Below are positions 9,737 to 13,066 of a stretch of 13,066 bases of DNA, in pieces. Position 1 is the first letter of the stretch, and each line of letters begins with the position of its first letter. The notes beneath the pieces were generated by a model, which had not been told where the DNA came from, did not search any database, and was given only the letters and a program-made list of their open reading frames with translations. The translations under genes and the position numbers were made by a program. Origin of the DNA: Bacteroidales bacterium (lineage in GTDB: Bacteria > Bacteroidota > Bacteroidia > Bacteroidales > Bacteroidaceae); assembly GCA_030523385.1 (NCBI GenBank), contig JAUNIV010000029.1, positions 1-13,066 on the forward strand, in the 5' to 3' direction.

Positions 9737-11042
9737 AAGACTGATTAGTGCGTCGATCATACTTGTTGTCGCAGGGCTTTGCATGGCTCAGACCAGTACA
9801 AACTCGCCCTATACGCGCTATGGATTCGGCCAATTGTCTGACCAAAACTTTGGTAACAGCAAGGCCATGGGTGGAATAGCATACGGATTGCGAAACGGAT
9901 ACCAGATCAATGCCTCTAATCCGGCATCTTATACGGCTATCGATTCACTGACATTCCTGTTTGATGCAGGATTGACTTTACAAAATGCGAACTTCAAGGA
10001 CGGGAGCGTAAAAACAAACGCAAAAAACTCCAGTTTTGATTATTTGGCGATGCAATTTCGTTTATGGAAGAAGATGGCCATGACAGCAGGATTCCTCCCT
10101 TTCTCGACAGTGGGTTACAATTTGAGCAAGACAAACAGTTTTGCCGATGTGGACAACGACGGATATTGGTCCGAAACATTTACAGGAGACGGTGGATTTA
10201 ACCAAGTTTTTGTAGGATTGGGCTATAAAGTTTTTAAAAATCTTTCGGTTGGAGCAAATATTTCTTATCTTTACGGAGATATTACACACCAGTCCATGAC
10301 AGCTATCGGATCGGCAAGCACTTACAGCATCAAACTGGAAGAGTTCTCTGTCAGCGATTACAAGTTGGACTTAGGGTTGCAATATACCTATAATATAAAT
10401 AAGAAGAATGCAGTGAATATAGGTGCTATATATTCTTTAGGACACACGCTGAACGGAGAAGCACATAAGTATCACCAGACGGCGGCTACAAACAGTTACG
10501 GCTCTTTGGCTGTGCAGACACAGACGGGAGACACCATCTCCAACCCGTTTAAGATGCCTCACACACTGGGAGTGGGACTTACATACGTGTATGACAACCG
10601 CCTCACCGTAGGAGTGGATTACACGTTGCAAAAATGGGAAACGGCTGACATGAACTGGAATAAGTTTGGCAAGGAAAGTGTAGAAATGAGCAATCGCACC
10701 AAGATAGCCATAGGCGCGGAATTTATACCCGACTATTACAGCCACAACTATCTGAAGCGTATTTACTACCGTGCAGGAGCATACTATTCAAGTCCTTATA
10801 ACAAGGTGAATTACACAGACCCTGCCACACAGGCCACAGTCACCTGCGACGGAGCACGCGAATATGGTGTAAGCATCGGTTTCGGATTGCCCATGTTCCA
10901 AAGCAAGTCCATACTGAATATTTCGGGACAATACGTGAAAGTAAGCCCCAAGTTCAAAGGATTGATAGAAGAGAATTATCTGAAAATCAATATCGGACTT
11001 ACATTCAACGAACGATGGTTCATGAAGTGGAAAGTAAACTAA
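9723..11042 (+). CDS. FadL/OMPP1-like outer-membrane barrel protein, function unknown
   Basis: A 439-residue outer-membrane beta-barrel. Residues 1-22 are a signal peptide (MINYKRLISASIILVVAG, cleavage near CMA-Q). The mature N-terminus NSPYTRYGFGQL, then SKAMGGIAYG (46-55) and NASNPASY (63-70), recalls the FadL pattern in which a glycine-rich AMGG segment precedes NPA at the hatch. After that come alternating strands rich in Tyr, Gly and Trp, such as LSVGANISYLYGD and LTVGVDYTLQKW. FadL proteins carry hydrophobic compounds across the outer membrane; the substrate here is unknown. Its ATG lies inside the end of coaX (14-bp overlap), suggesting coupled translation. A TPR protein and lptC follow closely, a neighbourhood I recall as conserved in Bacteroidales, which hints at a link to LPS or lipid traffic. 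That link is inference. Confidence 0.75.
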   Translation: MINYKRLISASIILVVAGLCMAQTSTNSPYTRYGFGQLSDQNFGNSKAMGGIAYGLRNGYQINASNPASYTAIDSLTFLFDAGLTLQNANFKDGSVKTNAKNSSFDYLAMQFRLWKKMAMTAGFLPFSTVGYNLSKTNSFADVDNDGYWSETFTGDGGFNQVFVGLGYKVFKNLSVGANISYLYGDITHQSMTAIGSASTYSIKLEEFSVSDYKLDLGLQYTYNINKKNAVNIGAIYSLGHTLNGEAHKYHQTAATNSYGSLAVQTQTGDTISNPFKMPHTLGVGLTYVYDNRLTVGVDYTLQKWETADMNWNKFGKESVEMSNRTKIAIGAEFIPDYYSHNYLKRIYYRAGAYYSSPYNKVNYTDPATQATVTCDGAREYGVSIGFGLPMFQSKSILNISGQYVKVSPKFKGLIEENYLKINIGLTFNERWFMKWKVN

Positions 11043-11079
11043 TAACTAAGAAAAACAATAACAATTAAATTTATATACG

Positions 11080-12435
11080 ATGAAAGTGAAGATGTTAACA
11101 GCGCTGTTCGCTCTTTCTTTAAGTGCAACAGCTTCTTTCGCTCAGACAGGAGCGTCAGATGGTTCCAGATTTGGACATGGTGAAGACAGCCTTAGATGCT
11201 TGAAAAACATCAGTATTTATACTGAGTACGTAAAAACAAACAACTTTAAGGATGCCTACGGACCTTGGAAAGAAGTGTTTACCGAAGCTCCTATTGCTCA
11301 GGTAGGTACTTACACTAACGGTGCAAAGATACTGCGTGCCTTGATTGCTACGGAAAAAGATGGTGCACAGCAGAAAAAATACTTCGAAGAACTGATGCAA
11401 GTACACGATCAGCGTATCAAATATCTGGATGTGCTGAATACGTACGTAAAGACTCCTGCCACCAAGGCTTCTATCATCGGAACCAAGGCACACGACTATT
11501 TCACGATGGGATGTCCCGATCTGAACACTGCCTACAACCTGTATAAAGAATCAGTAGACAGCGAAAAAGAAGCTTCTGATTACTATATCATGATTGAATT
11601 CATGGATGCTTCTTCACGCAAGCTCAAGAGCGATGCCAATCACAAGGAACAGTTCATACAAGACTATATTTCAACTTCAGGATATGCCGATGCCGCATTC
11701 AAAGCTGCAACCAAAGAAAAAGACCAGCAGAACCTGAAGAGTGCCAAGGAAAACATAGATGCCATCTTCATCAACAGTGGTGTGGCTACTTGCGACAACT
11801 TGCAGGAAATCTATGCTCCGAAAGTAGAACAGAACAAGACCAACCTGGATTATTTGAAGCAAGTAATCGGCGTTATGCAGCTGTTGGGATGTACCGAACA
11901 GGAAGCTTACTTTGCCGCTTCCGAAGCAGCACATGCCATCGAGCCGACTGCCGAAACAGCTATCGGTTGCGGTTACATGTACTACAAGAAGGGTGACATG
12001 GACAAGTGTATCGAATACTTCGACAACGCTATCGAACTGGAACAAGACCCCATCAAGAAAGCCGACTATTGCTACAAGACATCAGTCGTTCTTTTCAGCA
12101 AGAAGCAGCTGAGCAAGGCTAAACAATATGCACTGAAATCCATCTCATTGGACGGAAACAACGGTAAGCCTTACATCCTGATTGCAAACATGTATGCATC
12201 CAGCCCCAACTGGAGCGATGAAGCTGCACTGAACAAGTGTACTTACTTTGCTGCCATCGACAAGCTGCAAAGAGCCAAGAGCGTAGATCCCAGCGTGGCC
12301 GAAGAAGCTCAGAAGCTGATCAATACATACTCTGCACACACTCCGAAGGACACTGACCTCTTCTTCCTCGGAATCAAGAAAGGAGATACAGTGACCATTG
12401 GCGGATGGATTGGTGAAACTACAACTGTCAGATAA
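11080..12435 (+). CDS. Periplasmic tetratricopeptide repeat protein
   Basis: A 451-residue, mostly helical protein with a signal peptide at 1-21 (MKVKMLTALFALSLSATASF, cleavage after FA). Three TPR-like units are visible at about 291-324 (AIGCGYMYYKKGDMDKCIEYFDNAIELE), 327-360 and 363-404. The region 36-285 is also helical and probably degenerate repeat. The C-terminus is a short strand-rich tail, TDLFFLGIKKGDTVTIGGW-IGETTTVR, unlike a TPR. TPR proteins act as scaffolds; no catalytic motif is seen. It starts 37 bp after the barrel gene and stops 5 bp ahead of lptC, so it sits in the same unit. Codons are richer in GCT, CGT, GGT and AAG than those of its neighbours, which would suit higher expression. 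An in-frame ATG at codon 5 is an alternative start. The partner is unknown; the barrel and LptC are the obvious candidates. Confidence 0.8.
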   Translation: MKVKMLTALFALSLSATASFAQTGASDGSRFGHGEDSLRCLKNISIYTEYVKTNNFKDAYGPWKEVFTEAPIAQVGTYTNGAKILRALIATEKDGAQQKKYFEELMQVHDQRIKYLDVLNTYVKTPATKASIIGTKAHDYFTMGCPDLNTAYNLYKESVDSEKEASDYYIMIEFMDASSRKLKSDANHKEQFIQDYISTSGYADAAFKAATKEKDQQNLKSAKENIDAIFINSGVATCDNLQEIYAPKVEQNKTNLDYLKQVIGVMQLLGCTEQEAYFAASEAAHAIEPTAETAIGCGYMYYKKGDMDKCIEYFDNAIELEQDPIKKADYCYKTSVVLFSKKQLSKAKQYALKSISLDGNNGKPYILIANMYASSPNWSDEAALNKCTYFAAIDKLQRAKSVDPSVAEEAQKLINTYSAHTPKDTDLFFLGIKKGDTVTIGGWIGETTTVR

Positions 12436-12440
12436 ACACT

Positions 12441-13066
12441 ATGTCGTCTGAGAAGAAAACAAAATCACATCTTATAATATTGAACATAACAGTTGCCGCA
12501 TGGGCAGCTGTTATGTTTATTTTATTCCCCGCATGCTCGGGAGGAGAGAAAAACATGGCCGAAGCCATCACCGAACGAGACTCGTTGCCCAGCATGAGGA
12601 CGCTTGGAGTCACTACCCTCATATCCGACTCCGGAATCACCCGCTATAAAATCATTACCGAAGAATGGGAGATTTACGACAAGAAGAATCCCCCCTATTG
12701 GGCCTTTGAGAAAGGCGTGTACTTAGAAAAGTTCGATACGCTTTTCCACATAGACGCCAGCATCAAAGCCGATACAGCTTATTATTACGAGAAAAAGAAA
12801 CTTTGGGAACTACGAAACAACGTACACATACGCAACCTGAAAGGAGACAAATTTGACACCCACCTCCTGTTTTGGGACGAAAAAGAAGAAAAGATATACT
12901 CCAGCAAGCCTATCCACATAGAACAGGCCGACGGAACCATCATAAACGGACAATACGGATTCAAGTCAAACCAGCAACTCACTGATTTCGAAGTGTACAA
13001 CAGTTCGGGAGTCATCCTTGTGGAAAATGATACACAACCCAAAGACAGTATCCCTGCCGACACTAT
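12441..13066 (+). CDS. lptC: LptC, LPS export periplasmic protein (3' end missing)
   Basis: An open frame of 208 complete codons runs off the window. LptC receives LPS from the LptB2FG transporter and passes it to the periplasmic bridge. The body from about residue 53 (GVTTLISDSGITRYKI, then EEWEIYDKK, YWAFEKGVYLEKFD, ADTAYYYEKKKLWELRNNV, IYSSKPIHIE) shows the repeated beta-strand pattern of the OstA/LptC jellyroll. Residues 11-31 are hydrophobic and end in LFPAC at C32, a possible lipobox followed by SGGEKN. The protein may thus be a lipoprotein, unlike E. coli LptC, which keeps a transmembrane anchor. It starts 5 bp after the TPR stop. DTQPKDSIPADT at the end of the visible part looks like the start of a disordered tail, so little may be missing. 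Confidence 0.88.
   Translation, partial: MSSEKKTKSHLIILNITVAAWAAVMFILFPACSGGEKNMAEAITERDSLPSMRTLGVTTLISDSGITRYKIITEEWEIYDKKNPPYWAFEKGVYLEKFDTLFHIDASIKADTAYYYEKKKLWELRNNVHIRNLKGDKFDTHLLFWDEKEEKIYSSKPIHIEQADGTIINGQYGFKSNQQLTDFEVYNSSGVILVENDTQPKDSIPADT

Overview
The window looks like chromosomal DNA of a Bacteroidales bacterium, most likely Bacteroides or a close relative. Three things support this: repeated promoter elements of the Bacteroidota type (TAnnTTTG, once with TTTG exactly 19 bp upstream); leaders with only weak Shine-Dalgarno sequences; and protein families typical of the group, including a long SecA with N-terminal insertions, an Lnb/DUF4105 membrane protein, and a coaX-barrel-TPR-lptC gene order. 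I see no insertion sequence, phage gene, tRNA, rRNA or CRISPR array. This is core chromosome, not an island.

Layout. (1) 1-260 is a divergent promoter region. A small protein of about 33+ residues runs off the left edge on the minus strand, and an O/P-type porin (261-1274) runs on the plus strand. (2) 1292-2410, minus strand, is a two-gene unit: a DEDDh 3'-5' exonuclease followed 18 bp later by a YigZ/IMPACT protein. (3) 2411-2735 is non-coding. It holds the exonuclease promoter, about five degenerate ~21-bp tandem repeats, and a strong terminator hairpin for secA. (4) 2736-8880, minus strand, holds three envelope genes in transcription order: lnb (lipoprotein N-acyltransferase family), a PafA-like alkaline-phosphatase-fold protein starting at the base after the lnb stop, and secA. 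(5) 9008-13066, plus strand, diverges from lnb: coaX, a FadL-like outer-membrane barrel overlapping coaX by 14 bp, a periplasmic TPR protein, and lptC, which is cut by the window end.

The shared theme is building the cell envelope: Sec export (secA), lipoprotein maturation (lnb), LPS export (lptC), and two outer-membrane barrels. The most interesting observation is the gene between lnb and secA. It keeps the fold landmarks of PafA-type alkaline phosphatases, but by my from-memory alignment it has lost the nucleophile, the phosphate-contacting residues and all metal ligands except one aspartate. It is therefore probably a pseudoenzyme, and its zero-spacing junction with lnb suggests an accessory role in lipoprotein or envelope processing. 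The uncharacterised barrel and TPR protein between coaX and lptC are a second pair worth following.
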